Assembly: GCA_963580455.1 (NCBI GenBank)
Contig: OY756971.1
Location: 11,865,001 to 11,929,000, forward strand
Length of the DNA: 64,000 bases
Origin: Euonymus europaeus
Taxonomy: Eukaryota; Streptophyta; Magnoliopsida; Celastrales; Celastraceae
Reading direction: 5' to 3'
Positions 1 to 13,456 of the stretch are shown piece after piece. The first letter of the stretch is position 1. Every line of letters starts with the position of its first letter. The notes beneath the pieces are model-generated. The model did not search any database and was not told the origin of the DNA. It saw nothing but the letters and a program-made list of their open reading frames with translations. A program made the position numbers and the translations under genes.

Positions 1-2242
1 ATTGTTAAAAGCTCCTATATAGAGAGAGTTGAGCATTTTCGAACCATCAAAGTTGCTCGGTGAAACTTTTTATTATGCTTCTATGTCAAATTTTATAAGT
101 ATAAGCTTCCTAGATTATTTAGATGCCAAAACACCAACTTTCTATGACAAATGGACAAAACCATTAAAAGCTCCTCCATAGAGAGAGTTGAGCAACTTCG
201 AAACGGAAAAGTTGCTCGGTGTACACTTTTTAATGTTCTTCTATGTCAAATTTTATAAGTATAAGCTTCATAGATTATTTCGATGCCAAAACACCAACTT
301 TCTATGACAAATGGACAAAATTGTTAAAAGCTCCTCTATAGAGAGAGTTGATCAACTTCGGAGCATCAAAGTTGCTCGGTGTACACTTTTTAATGTTCTT
401 CTATGTCAAATTTTACGAGTATAAGCTTCCCAGATTATTTCGATGCAAAAACCCCTCAACTTTCTATGACAAATGCATAAAATTGTTAAAAGCTCCTCCA
501 TAGAGAGAGTTGAGCAACTTCGGACCATCAAAGTTGCTCGTTTTACCCTTTTTATTGTGGTTCTATGTCAAATTTTACGAGTATAAGCTTCCTAGATTAT
601 TTCGATGCCAAAACACCAACTTTCTATGACGAATGGACAAAATTGTTAAAAGCTCCTCCATAGAGAGTGTTGAGCAACTTCGGACTATCAAAGTTGCTCG
701 GTGAAACTTTTTATTGTGCTTCTATGTCAAATTTTACGAGTATAAGCTTCCTAGCTTTTTTCGATGCAAACACCCCAACTTTCTATGACAAATGCACAAA
801 ATTGTTAAAAGCACCTCCATAGATAGTGTTGAGCCACTTCGGACCATCAAAGTTGCTTGGTGTACACCTTTTATTGTTCTTCTATTTGAAATTTTAAGAG
901 TATAAGCTTCAAGATTAATTAATTGCCAAAACACCAACTTTCTATGAGAAATGGACAAAGCCATTAAAAGCTTCTCTATAGAGAGAGTTAAGCAAACTCG
1001 GACAGTCAAAGTTGCTTGGTGTACACTTTGTATTGTTTTTCTATGTCAAATTTTATGAGTATAAGCTTCCTAGATTAATTCGATGCCAAAACATCAACTT
1101 TCTATGACAAATGGACAAACCCGTTAAAAGCTCCTCCGTAGAGAGAGTTGAGCAACTTTGGACCAAAAAAGTTTCTCGGTGTACACTTTTTAATGTTCTT
1201 CTATGTCAAATTTTACAGGTATAAGCTTCCTAGATTATTTCGATGCAAAAATCTCAACTTTCTATGACAAATGCACAAAATTGTTAAAAGCTCCTCCATA
1301 GAGAGTGTTGAGCAACTTCGGACCATCAATGTTGTGTATACACCTTTTATTGTTCTTCCATTGGAAATTTTACGAGTATAAGCGTCATTATTAATTAATT
1401 GACAAAACACCAACTTTCTATGAGAAATGGACAAAGCAATTAAATGCTCCTCCATAGAGAGAGTTCAGCAAGTTCGGACCATCAAAGTTACTTGGTGTAC
1501 ACTTTGTAATTTTTTTCTGTGTCAAATTTTATGAGTATAAGCTTCCTAGATTATTTCGATGCCAAAACACGAACTTTCTATGAGAAATGGACAAAATTGT
1601 GAAAAGCTCCTCTATAGAGAGAGTTGAGCAACTTCGCACCATCAAAGGTGCTCCGTATAACTTTTTATTGTGCTTCTATGTCAAATTTTACTAGTATAAG
1701 CTTCCTAGATTATTTCGATGCCAAAACACCAACTTTCTATGACAAATGGACAAAATTTTTAAAAGCTCCTCTATAGAGAGAGTTGAGCAACTTCGCACCA
1801 TCAAAGTTGCTCCGTATAACTTTTTATTGTGCTTCTATGTCAAATTTTACTAGTATAAGCTTCCTAGATTATTTCGATGCCAAAACACCAACTTTCTATG
1901 ACCAATGGACAAAATTGTTAAAAACTCCTCTATAGAGAGAGTTGAGGAACCTCGGACTATCAAAGTTCCTCGGTGTACACATTTTCTTGTGCATCTATGT
2001 CAAATTTGACGAGTATAAGCTTCCAAGATTATTTCGATGCAAAACACCAACATGCTATGACAAATGGACAAAATCGTTAAAAGCTCCTTCATAGATAGAG
2101 TTGATCAACTTCAGACCATCAAACTTGTTCGGTGTACACTTTTTAAGGTTCTTCTATGTCAAATTTTACGATTATAAGCTTCCTAGATTATTTCGAAGCA
2201 AAAACCCCAACTTTCTATGACAAATGCGCAAAATTGTTAAAA

Positions 2243-2351
2243 GCTCCTCCATAGAGAGTGTTGAGCAACTTCGGACCATCGATGTTGTGTGTACACCTTT
2301 TAATGTTCTTCCATTTGAAATTTTACGAGTATAAGCGTCAAGCCATTAAAA
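2243..2351 (+). repeat. 109-bp truncated monomer, copy 1
   Basis: A 156-bp variant has lost 47 bp, so ataagcgtca runs straight into agccattaaaag. The same junction is found at 5271, 9575, 18814, 24225 and 29324, which argues for one ancestral deletion later copied with its surroundings. Confidence 0.9.
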
Positions 2352-2989
2352 GCTCCTCCATAGAAAGAGTTCAGCAAGTTCGGACCATCAAAGTTGCTTG
2401 GTGTACATTATGTATTGTTTTTGTATGTCAAATTTTATGAGTATAAGCTTCCTAGATTATTTCGATGCCAAAACACCAACTTTCTATGAGAAATGGACAA
2501 AATTGTTAAAAGCTCCTCTATAGAGAGGGTTGAGCAACTTCGAACCATCAAAGTTGCTCGGTGAAACTTTTTATTGTGCTTCTATGTCAAATTTTACGAG
2601 TATAAGCTTCCAAAATTATTTCGATGCCAAAACACCGACTTTCTATGACAAATGGACAAAACCGTTAAAAGCTCTTCCATAGAGAGAGTTGAGCAACTTC
2701 GGACCAGAAAAGTTTCTCGGTGTACACTTTTTAATGTTCTTCTATGTCAAATTTTACAAGTATAAGCTTCTTAGATTATTTCGATGCCAAAACACGAACA
2801 TTCTATGAAAAATGGTCAAAACCGTTAAAAGCTCCTCCATAGAGAGAGTTGACCAACTTCGGACTATCAAAGATGCATGGTGTACACCTTTTATTGTTCT
2901 TTTATGCCAAATTTTACGACTATAAGCCTCAAAGATTATTTAATTGGCAAAACACCAACGTTCTATGATAAATGGACAAACCCGTTAAA

Positions 2990-3200
2990 GCTCCTCCATA
3001 GAGAGAGTTGAGCAACTTTGGACCAGAAAAGTTGATCAGTGTACACTTTTTAATGTTCTTCTATGTCAAATTTTACAAGTATAAGCTTCTTGTACAATTT
3101 GTATTATTTTTCTATGTCAAATTTTATGAGTATAAGCTTCCTAGATTATTTCGATCCCAAAACACCAACTTTTTATGACAAATTGACAAAATTATTAAAA
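2990..3200 (+). repeat. 211-bp fused monomer, copy 1
   Basis: Two neighbouring monomers are joined by a 109-bp deletion, so ataagcttc is followed directly by the tgtacaatttg stretch that normally comes early in the next unit. This copy differs slightly at the junction (cttcttgtac) from the five downstream copies. Confidence 0.88.
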
Positions 3201-5270
3201 GCTCCTCTATAGAGAGAGTTGAGCAAGTTCGGACCATCAAAGTTGCTTGGTGTACACTTTGTATTGTTTTTCTATGTCAAATTTTATGAGTATAAGCTTC
3301 CTAGATTAATTCGATGACAAAACATCCACTTTCTATGACAAATGGACAAACCCGTTAAAAGCTCCTCCATAGAGAGAGTTGAGAAACTTTGGACCAGAAA
3401 AGTTGCTCGATGTACACTTTTTAATGTTCTTCTATGTCAAATTTTACAAGTATAAGCTTCCTAGATTATTTCAATGCAAAAACCCCAACTTTCTATGACA
3501 AATGCACAAAATTGTTAAAAGCTCCTCCATAGAGAGTGTTGAGCAACTTCGGACCATCAATGTTGTGTGTACACCTTTTATTGTTCTTCCACTTGAAATT
3601 TTACGAGTATAAGCGTCATTATTAATTAATTGCCAAAACACCAACTTTCTATGAGAAATGGACAAAGCCATTAAAAGCTCCTCCATAGAGAGAGTTGAGC
3701 AACTTCAGACTAGCAAAGTTCTTTGGTGTACACTTTTTAATGTTCTTCTATGTCAAAATTTACAAGTATAAGCTTCTTATATTAATTCGAAGCCAAAACA
3801 CCAACATGCTAGGAAAAATGGACAAAATCGTTAAAAAGTCCTCCATAGAGAGAGTTAATCAACATCGGACCATCAAAGTTGCTCGGTGTACACTTTTTAA
3901 TGTTATTCTATGTCAAATTTTACGAGTATAAGCTTCCTAGATTATTTCGATGCAAAAACCCCCAACTTTCTATGACAAATGCACAAAATTGTTAGAAGCT
4001 CCTCCATAGAGAGTGTTGAGCAACTTCGGACCATCAAAGTTGCTTGGTGTACACCTTTTATTGTTCTTCTATTTGAAATTTTACCAGTATAAGCTTCAAG
4101 ATTAATTAATTGCCAAAACACTAACTTTCTATGAGAAATGGAAAAAGCCATTAAAAGCTCCTCTATAGAGAGAGTTGAGCAAGTTCGGACCATCAAAGTT
4201 GCTTGGGGTACACTTTGTATTGTGCTTCTATGTCAAATTTTATGAGTGTAAGCTTCCTAGATTATTTCGATGCCAAAACACCAACTTTCTATGACAAATG
4301 GACAAAACCGTTAAAAGCTCCTCTATAGAGAGAGTTGAGCATCTTCGAACCATCAAAGTTCCTCGGTGTACACTTTTTATTGTGCTTCTATGTCAAATTT
4401 TACGAGTATAAGCTTCCAAGATTATTTCGATGCCTAAACACCAACATGCTAGGACAAATGGACAAAATCGTTAAAGGCTCCTCCATAGAGAGAGTTGATC
4501 AACTTCGGACCATCAAAGTTGCTCGGTGTACACTTTTTAATGTTCTTCTATGTCAAATTTTACGAGTATAAGCTTCTTTGATTATTTCGATGCAAAATCC
4601 TCAACTTTCTATGAAAAATGCACGAAATTGTTAAAAGCACCTCCATAGATAGTGTAGAGCAAATTCGGACCATCAAAGTTGCTTGGTGTACACCTTTTAT
4701 TGTTCTTCTATTTGAAATTTTAAGAGTATAAGCTTCAAGATTAATTAATTGACAAAACACCAACTTTCTATGACAAATGGACAAACCCGTTAAAAGCTCC
4801 TCCATAGAGAGTGTTGATGAACTTCGGACCATCAATGTTGTGTATACACCTTTTATTGTTCTTCCATTTGAAATTTTACAAGTATAAGCGTCATTATTAA
4901 TTAATTGCCAAAACACCAACTTTCTATGAGAAATGGACAAAGCAATTAAATGCTCCTCCATAGAGAGAGTTCAGCAAGTTCGGACCATCAAAGTTACTTG
5001 GTGTACACTTTGTATTGTTTTTCTGTGTCAAAATTTATGAGTATAAGCTTCCTAGATTATTTCGATGCCAAAACACGAACTTTCTATGAGAAATGGACAA
5101 AATTGTGAAAAGCTCCTCTATAGAGAGAGTTGAGCAACTTCGCACAATCAAAGGTGCTCCGTATAACTTTTTATTGTTCTTCTATGTCAAATTTTACGAG
5201 TATATGCTTCCTAGATTATTTCGATGCAAAAACCCCAACTTTCTATGACAAACGCACAAAATTGTTAAAA

Positions 5271-5379
5271 TCTCCTTCATAGAGATTGTTGAGCAACTTC
5301 GGACCATCGATGTTGTGTGTACACCTTTTAATGTTCTTCCATTTGAAATTTTACGAGTATTAGCGTCAAGCCATTAAAA
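5271..5379 (+). repeat. 109-bp truncated monomer, copy 2
   Basis: It has the same internal junction as the unit at 2243, with tagcgtca in place of aagcgtca and a tctccttc start. The 211-bp fused monomer follows 746 bp downstream. Confidence 0.9.
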
Positions 5380-6016
5380 GCTCCTCCATAGAGAGAGTTC
5401 AGCAAGTTCGGACCATCAAAGTTGCCTGGTGTACAATTTGTATTGTTTTTGTAAGTCAAATTTTATGAGTATAGGCTTCCTAGATTATTTCGATACCAAA
5501 ACACCAACTTTCTATGAGAAATGGACAAAATTGTTAAAAGCTCCTCTATAGAGAGAGTTGAGCAAGTTCGAACCATCCAAGTTGCTCGGTGAAACTTTTT
5601 ATTGTGCGTCTATGTCAAATTTTACGAGTATAAACTTCCAAGATTATTTCGATGCCAAAATACCGACTTTCTATGACAAATGGACAAAACCGTTAAAAGC
5701 TACTCCATAGACAGAGTTGAGCAACTTCGACCAGAAAATTTTCTCGGTGTACACTTTTTAATGTTCTTCTATGTCAAATTTTACAAGTATAAGCTTCCTA
5801 GAATATTTCGATGCCAAAACACGAACTTTCTATGACAAATGGACAAAACCGTTAAAAGCTCCTCCATAGAGAGAGTTGAGCAACTTCGGACCGTCAAAGA
5901 TGCTCGGTTTACACCTTTTATTGTTCTTTTATGCCAAATTTTACGACTATAAGCCTCAGGATTATTTAATTGCCAAAACACCAACTATCTATGATAAATG
6001 GACAAACCCGTTAAAA

Positions 6017-6227
6017 GCTCCTCCATAGAGAGAGTTGAGCAACTTTGGACCAGAAAAGTTGCTGAGTGTACACTTTTTAATGTTCTTCTATGTCAAATTT
6101 TACAAGTATAAGCTTCCTGTACACTTTGTATAGTTTTTCTATGTCAAATTTTATGAGTATAAGCTTCCTAGATTATTTCGATGCCAAAACACCAACTTTT
6201 TATGACAAATTGACAAAATTATTAAAA
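6017..6227 (+). repeat. 211-bp fused monomer, copy 2
   Basis: The junction reads aagcttcctgtacac near 6118. Two full monomers would span 320 bp; this one spans 211. Confidence 0.9.
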
Positions 6228-6865
6228 GCTCCTCTATAGAGAGAGTTGAGCAACTTCGAACCATCAAAGTTGGTCGGTGTAACTTTTTATTGTGCTTCTA
6301 TGTCAAATTTTACGAGTCTAAGCTTCCTAGATTATTTCGATGCCAAAACACCAACTTTCAATGACGAATAGACAAAATTGTTAAAAGCTCCTCTATAAAG
6401 AGAGTTGATCAACTTCGGACCATCAAATTTCGTCGGCGTACACTTTTTATTGTGCTTCTATGTCAAATTTTACGAGTATAAGCTTCCTAGATTATTTCGA
6501 TGCAAAAACCCCAACTTTCTATGACAAATGCACAAAATTGTTAAAAGCACCTCCATAGATAGTTTTGAGCAACTTCGGACCATCAAAGTTGCTTGGTGTA
6601 CACCTTTTATTGTTCTTCTATTTGAAATTTTAAGAGTATAAGCTTCAAGATTAATTAATTGTCAAAACACCAACTTTCTATGAGAAATGGACAATGTCAT
6701 TAAAAGCTTCTCTATAGAGAGAGTTGAGCAAGTTCGGACCATCAAAGTTGCTCGGTGTACACTTTTTAATGTTCTTCTATGTCAAATTTTACAAGTATAA
6801 GCTTCCTAGATTATTTTGATGCAAAAACCCCAACTTTCTATAACAAATGCACAAAATTGTTAAAA

Positions 6866-7818
6866 GCTCCTCCATAGAGAGTGTTGAGCAACTTCGGACC
6901 ATCAATCTTGTGTGTACACCTTTTATTGTTCTTCCATTTGAAATTTTACGAGTATAAGCGTCATTATTAATTAATTGCCAAAATACCAACTTTCTATGAG
7001 AAATGGACAAAGCCATTAAAAGCTCCTCCATAGAGAGAGTTGAGCAACTTCGGACAAGAAAAGTTCCCCGGTGTACACTTTTTAATGTTTTTCTATGTCA
7101 AATTTTACAAGTATAAGCTTCCTAGATTAATTCGATGCCAAAACATCAACTTTCTATGAGAAATGGACAAATCCGTTAAAAGCTCCTCCATAGAGAGAGT
7201 TGAGCAACTTTGGACCAGAAAAGTTTCTCGGTGTACACTTTTTAATGTTCTTCTATGTCAAATTTTATAAGTATAAGCGTCCTAGATTATTTCGATGCAA
7301 AAGCCCCAACTTTCTATGACAAATGCACAAAATTGTTAAAAGCTCCTCCCTAGAGAGTGTTGAGCAACTTCGGACCATCAATGTTGTGTGTAAACCTTTT
7401 ATTGTTCTTCCATTTGAAATTTTACGAGTATAAGCGTCATTATTAATTAATTGCCAAAACACCAACTTTCTATGAGAAATGGACAAAGCCATTAAAAGCT
7501 CCTCCATAGAGAGAGTTGAGCAACTTCGGACCAGACAAGTTCCTCGGTGTACACTTTTTAATGTTCTTCTATGTCAAATTTTACAAGTATAAGCTTCCTA
7601 GATTAATTCGATGCCAAAACATTAACTTTCTATGATAAATGGAAAAACCCCGTTAAAAGCTCCTCCATAGAGAGAGTTGAGCAACTTTGGACCAGAAAAG
7701 TTGCTCGGTGTACACTTTTTAATGTTCTTCTATGTCAAATTTTACAAGTATAAGCTCCCTAGATTATTTCAATGCCAAAACACCAACTTTCTATGACAAA
7801 TGGACAAAATTGTTAAAA
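6866..7818 (+). repeat. 476-bp trimer HOR, two units
   Basis: Landmarks at 6866, 7342 and 7819 give steps of 476 and 477 bp. Each unit is a 156-bp gttgtgtgtac-type monomer followed by two units of about 160 bp. The second unit has one extra base in aaaaacccc. The pair is carried through the large duplications to 11170-12122 and 14993-15945. Confidence 0.82.
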
Positions 7819-9574
7819 GCTCCTCTATAGAGAGAGTTGAGCAACTTCAAACCATCAAAGTTCCTCGGTGTACACTTTGTTTTGTGCTTCTATGTCAAAT
7901 TTTACGAGTATAAGCTTCAAAGATTATTTCGATGCAAAACACCAACATGCTATGACAAATGGACAAAATCGTTAAAAGCTCCTCCATAGAGAGAGTTAAT
8001 CAACCTCGGACCATCAAAGTTGCTCGGTGTACACTTTTTATTGTGCTTCTATGTCAAATTTTACGAGTACAAGCTTTCAAGATAATTTCGATGCCAAAAC
8101 ACCGACTTTCTGTGACAAATGGACAAAACCATTAAAAGCTCCTCGATAGAGAGAGTTGAGCAACTTCGGACCAGAAAAGTTCCTCGGTGTACACTTTTTA
8201 ATGTTCTTCTATGTCAAATTTTACAAGTATAAGCTTCCTTGATTATTTCAATGCCAAAACACCAACTTTCTATGACAAATGGACAAAACCGTTAAAAGCT
8301 ACTCCATAGAAAGAGTTGAGCAACTTCGGACCGTCAAAGATGCTCTGTGTACAACTTTTATTGTTCTTTTATGCCAAATTTAATGAGTATAAGCTTCAAG
8401 ATTATTTAATTGCCAAAACACCAACTTTCTATGAGAAATGGACAAAGCCATGAAAAGCTCCTCGATCGAGAGAGTTGTGCTACTTCGGACCATCAAAGTT
8501 GCTCGGTGTACACTTTTTAATGTTCTTCTATGTCAAATTTTACGAGTATAAGCTTCCTAGATTATTTCTTTCGCAAAACATAAACTTTCTATGATAGATG
8601 GACAAATCTGTTAAAAGCACTTGCATAGAGAGAGTTGAGCAAGTTCGGACCATCAAAGTTGCTTTGTGTACATTTTTTATTGTTATTCTATGTCAAATTT
8701 TATGAGTATAAGCATCCTAGATTATGTCGATGCAAAAACCCTAACTTTCTATGACAAATGCACAAAATTGTTAAAAGCTCCTCCATAGAGAGAGTTGAGA
8801 AACTTCGAACCGTCAAAGTTGCTTCGTGTACACCATTTATTGTTCTTTTGTGCCAAATTTTACGAGTATAACCATCAAGATTATTTAATTGCCAAAACAC
8901 TAACTTTCTATGAGAAATGAACAAAGCCGTTAAAAGCTCCTCCATAGAGAGAGTTGAGCAGCTTCGGATCATCAATGTTGCTCGTTGTATGCTTTTTATT
9001 GTTCTTCTATGTCAAATTTTACGAATATAAGATTTCAAGATTATTTCGAAGCAAAAACACCAATTTTCTATGACAAATGCACAAAACCGTTAAAAGCTCC
9101 TATGTAGAGAGAGTTGAGCAACTTCGGACCATCAAAGTTGCTCGGTGTACACTTTTTAATGTTCTTCTATGTCAAATTTTACGAGTATAAGCTTCCTAGA
9201 TTATTTCGATGTAAAAACACCAAATTTCTATGACCAATGGACAAAATTGTTAAAAGCTCCTCCATAGAGAAAGTTGACCAACTTCAGACCATCAAAGTTG
9301 CTCGGTGTACACTTTTTATTGTGCTTCAATGTCAAATTTTACGAGTATAAGCTTCCTAGATTATTTCGATGCCAAAACACGAACTTTCTATGAGAAATGG
9401 ACAAAATTGTGAAAAGCTCCTCTATAGAGAGAGTTGAGCAACTTCGCACCATCAAAGGTGCTCCGTATAACTTTTTATTGTTCTTCTATGTCAAATTTTA
9501 CGAGTATATGCTTCCTAGATTATTACGATGCAAAAACCCCAACTTTCTATGACAAACGCACAAAATTGTTAAAA

Positions 9575-9683
9575 GCTCCTTCATAGAGATTGTTGAGCAA
9601 CTTCGGACCATCGATGTTGTGTGTACACCTTTTAATGTTCTTCCATTTGAAATTTTACGAGTATTAGCGTCAAGCCATTAAAA
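9575..9683 (+). repeat. 109-bp truncated monomer, copy 3
   Basis: This is the counterpart of the unit at 5271 at the 4304-bp offset, and it shares the tagcgtca variant. The fused 211-bp monomer begins 746 bp on. Confidence 0.9.
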
Positions 9684-10320
9684 GCTCCTTCATAGAGAGA
9701 GTTCAGCAAGTTCGGACCATCAAAGTTGCCTGGTGTACAATTTGTATTGTTTTTGTAAGTCAAATTTTATGAGTATAGGCTTCCTAGATTATTTAGATAC
9801 CAAAACACCAACTTTCTATGAGAAATGGACAAAATTGTTAAAAGCTCCTCTATAGAGAGAGTTGAGCAAGTTCGAACCATCCAAGTTGCTCGGTGAAACT
9901 TTTTATTGTGCGTCTATGTCAAATTTTACGAGTATAAACTTGCAAGATTATTTCGTTGCCAAAATACCGACTTTCTATGACAAATGGACAAAACCGTTAA
10001 AAGCTACTCCATAGAGAGAGTTGAGCAACTTCGACCAGAAAATTTTCTCGGTGTACACTTTTTAATGTTCTTCTATGTCAAATTTTACAAGTATAAGCTT
10101 CCTAGAAAATTTCGATGCCAAAACACGAACTTTCTATGACAAATGGACAAAACCGTTAAAAGCTCCTCCATAGAGAGAGTTGAGCAACTTCGGACCGTCA
10201 AAGATGCTCGGTTTACACCTTTTATTGTTCTTTTATGCCAAATTTTACGACTATAAGCCTCAGGATTATTTAATTGCCAAAATACCAACTATCTATGATA
10301 AATGGACAAACCCATTAAAA

Positions 10321-10531
10321 GCTCCTCCATAGAGAGAGTTGAGCAACTTTGGACCAGAAAAGTTGCTGAGTGTACACTTTTTAATGTTCTTCTATGTCAA
10401 ATTTTACAAGTATAAGCTTCCTGTACACTTTGTATAGTTTTTCTATGTCAAATTTTATGAGTATAAGCTTCCTAGATTATTTCGATGCCAAAACACCAAC
10501 TTTTTATGACAAATTGACAAAATTATTAAAA
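10321..10531 (+). repeat. 211-bp fused monomer, copy 3
   Basis: It has the same junction as at 6017 and lies exactly 4304 bp downstream of it. Confidence 0.9.
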
Positions 10532-13419
10532 GCTCCTCTATAGAGAGAGTTGAGCAACTTCGAACCATCAAAGTTGGTCGGTGTAACTTTTTATTGTGCT
10601 TCTATGTCAAATTTTACGAGTCTAAGCTTCCTAGATTATTTCGATGCCAAAACACCAACTTTCAATGACGAATAGACAAAATTGTTAAAAGCTCCTCCAT
10701 AGAGAGAGTTGATCAACTTCGGACCATCAAATTTCGTCGGCGTACACTTTTTATTGTGCTTCTATGTCAAATTTTACGAGTATAAGCTTCCTAGATTATT
10801 TCGATGCAAAAACCCCAACTTTCTATGACAAATGCACAAAATTGTTAAAAGCACCTCCATAGATAGTTTTGAGCAACTTCGGACCATCAAAGTTGCTTGG
10901 TGTACACCTTTTATTGTTCTTCTATTTGAAATTTTAAGAGTATAAGCTTCAAGATTAATTAATTGTCAAAACACCAACTTTCTATGAGAAATGGACAAAG
11001 TCATTAAAAGCTTCTCTATAGAGAGAGTTGAGCAAGTTCGGACCATCAAAGTTGCTCGGTGTACACTTTTTAATGTTCTTCTATGTCAAATTTTACAAGT
11101 ATAAGCTTCCTAGATTATTTTGATGCAAAAACCCCAACTTTCTATAACAAATGCACAAAATTGTTAAAAGCTCCTCCATAGAGAGTGTTGAGCAACTTCG
11201 GACCATCAATCTTGTGTGTACACCTTTTATTGTTCTTCCATTTGAAATTTTACGAGTATAAGCGTCATTATTAATTAATTGCCAAAATACCAACTTTCTA
11301 TGAGAAATGGACAAAGCCATTAAAAGCTCCTCCATAGAGAGAGTTGAGCAACTTCGGACAAGAAAAGTTCCCCGGTGTACACTTTTTAATGTTTTTCTAT
11401 GTCAAATTTTACAAGTATAAGCTTCTTAGATTAATTCGATGCCAAAACATCAACTTTCTATGAGAAATGGACAAATCCGTTAAAAGCTCCTCCATAGAGA
11501 GAGTTGAGCAACTTTGGACCAGAAAAGTTTCTCGGTGTACACTTTTTAATGTTCTTCTATGTCAAATTTTATAAGTATAAGCGTCCTAGATTATTTCGAT
11601 GCAAAAGCCCCAACTTTCTATGACAAATGCAGAAAATTGTTAAAAGCTCCTCCCTAGAGAGTGTTGAGCAACTTCGGACCATCAATGTTGTGTGTACACC
11701 TTTTATTGTTCTTCATTTTGAAATTTTACGAGTATAAGCGTCATTATTAATTAATTGCCAAAACACCAACTTTCTATGAGAAATGGACAAAGCCATTAAA
11801 AGCTCCTCCATAGAGAGAGTTGAGCAACTTCGGACCAGAAAAGTTCCTCGGTGTACACTTTTTAATGTTCTTCTATGTCAAATTTTACAAGTATAAGCTT
11901 CCTAGATTAATTCGATGCCAAAACATTAACTTTCTATGATAAATGGAAAAACCCCGTTAAAAGCTCCTCCATAGAGAGAGTTGAGCAACTTTGGACCAGA
12001 AAAGTTGCTCGGTGTACACTTTTTAATGTTCTTCTATGTCAAATTTTACAAGTATAAGCTCCCTAGATTATTTCAATGCCAAAACACCAACTTTCTATGA
12101 CAAATGGACAAAATTGTTAAAAGCTCCTCTATAGAGAGAGTTGAGCAACTTCAAACCATCAAAGTTCCTCGGTGTACACTTTGTTTTGTGCTTCTATGTC
12201 AAATTTTACGAGTATAAGCTTCAAAGATTATTTCGATGCAAAACACCAACATGCTATGACAAATGGACAAAATCGTTAAAAGCTCCTCCATAGAGAGAGT
12301 TAATCAACCTCGGACCATCAAAGTTGCTCGGTGTACACTTTTTATTGTGCTTCTATGTCAAATTTTACGAGTACAAGCTTTCAAGATAATTTCGATGCCA
12401 AAACACCGACTTTCTGTGACAAATGGACAAAACCATTAAAAGCTCCTCGATAGAGAGAGTTGAGCAACTTCGGACCAGAAAAGTTCCTCGGTGTACACTT
12501 TTTAATGTTCTTCTATGTCAAATTTTACAAGTATAAGCTTCCTTGATTATTTCAATGCCAAAACACCAACTTTCTATGACAAATGGACAAAACCGTTAAA
12601 AGCTACTCCATAGAAAGAGTTGAGCAACTTCGGACCGTCAAAGATGCTCTGTGTACAACTTTTATTGTTCTTTTATGCCAAATTTTATGAGTATAAGCTT
12701 CAAGATTATTTAATTGCCAAAACACCAACTTTCTATGAGAAATGGACAAAGCCATGAAAAGCTCCTCGATCGGGAGAGTTGTGCTACTTCGGACCATCAA
12801 AGTTGCTCGGTGTACACTTTTTAATGTTCTTCTATGTCAAATTTTACGAGTATAAGCTTCCTAGATTATTTCTTTCGCAAAACATAAACTTTCTATGATA
12901 GATGGACAAATCTGTTAAAAGCTCTTGCATAGAGAGAGTTGAGCAAGTTCGGACCATCAAAGTTGCTTTGTGTACACTTTTTATTGTTATTCTATGTCAA
13001 ATTTTATGAGTATAAGCATCCTAGATTATGTCGATGCAAAAACCCTAACTTTCTATGACAAATGCACAAAATTGTTAAAAGCTCCTCCATAGAGAGAGTT
13101 GAGAAACTTCGAACCGTCAAAGTTGCTTCGTGTACACCATTTATTGTTCTTTTGTGCCAAATTTTACGAGTATAACCATCAAGATTATTTAATTGCCAAA
13201 ACACTAACTTTCTATGAGAAATGAACAAAGCCGTTAAAAGCTCCTCCATAGAGAGAGTTGAGCAGCTTCGGATCATCAAAGTTGCTCGTTGTATGCTTTT
13301 TATTGTTCTTCTATGTCAAATTTTACGAATATAAGATTTCAAGATTATTTCGAAGCAAAAACACCAATTTTCTATGACAAATGCACAAAACCGTTAAAAG
13401 CTCCTATGTAGAGAGAGTT

Positions 13420-13447
13420 GAGCAACTTCGGACCATCAAAGTTGCTC
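13420..13447. repeat. Perfect 9-bp dyad inside the monomer
   Basis: The left arm gagcaactt (13420-13428) and right arm aagttgctc (13439-13447) are exact reverse complements around a 10-base spacer. The same arrangement recurs in a large share of monomers. The variant with spacer tggaccagaa, for example around 28390-28420, keeps both arms. Others carry one or two arm mismatches, such as gagcaagtt or aagttgctt. A cruciform in DNA or a hairpin in a transcript is possible; neither is shown by the sequence alone. Confidence 0.85.
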
Positions 13448-13448
13448 G

Positions 13449-13456
13449 GTGTACAC
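13449..13456. repeat. 8-bp palindrome gtgtacac
   Basis: This perfect palindrome sits one base after the dyad and is present in most monomers. In the variant that reads ggtgtacacc it grows to 10 bp. Variants reading ggtgaaac or ggtgtaac have lost it and are one or two bases shorter. It contains RsaI and BsrGI sites, so those enzymes should also yield monomer ladders. Confidence 0.8.

Larger units (their letters stand above)
1..5075 (+). repeat. Mixed HOR segment with 3.0-3.5 kb period
   Basis: This stretch has no gene and holds about 32 variant monomers. A run near 1.29-1.67 kb (gttgtgtatac variant, then a cttggtg variant, then caaaggtgctccg) recurs near 4.80-5.17 kb at an offset of about 3506 bp. 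The 109-bp signature monomer at 2243 recurs at 5271, an offset of 3028 bp, so the two copies differ by about three monomers. Two adjacent monomers near 1650 and 1809 are nearly identical, a one-unit tandem duplication. Confidence 0.7.
5076..9380 (+). repeat. 4304-bp segmental duplication, copy 1
   Basis: Landmarks in this block reappear 4304 bp downstream: the 109-bp monomer (5271 and 9575), the 211-bp fused monomer (6017 and 10321), and a distinctive monomer reading aagcatcctagattatgtcg (near 8711 and 13015). Differences are scattered single bases. The junction with copy 2 lies near 9380, where the sequence switches from ccaaaacacgaac back to the copy 1 start context. Edges are approximate. 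Confidence 0.88.

Noticed and set aside
2990..3200. The 211-bp unit as an insertion of foreign DNA
   Set aside because: All of its sequence comes from two standard monomers; the length is explained by a 109-bp deletion across their boundary.
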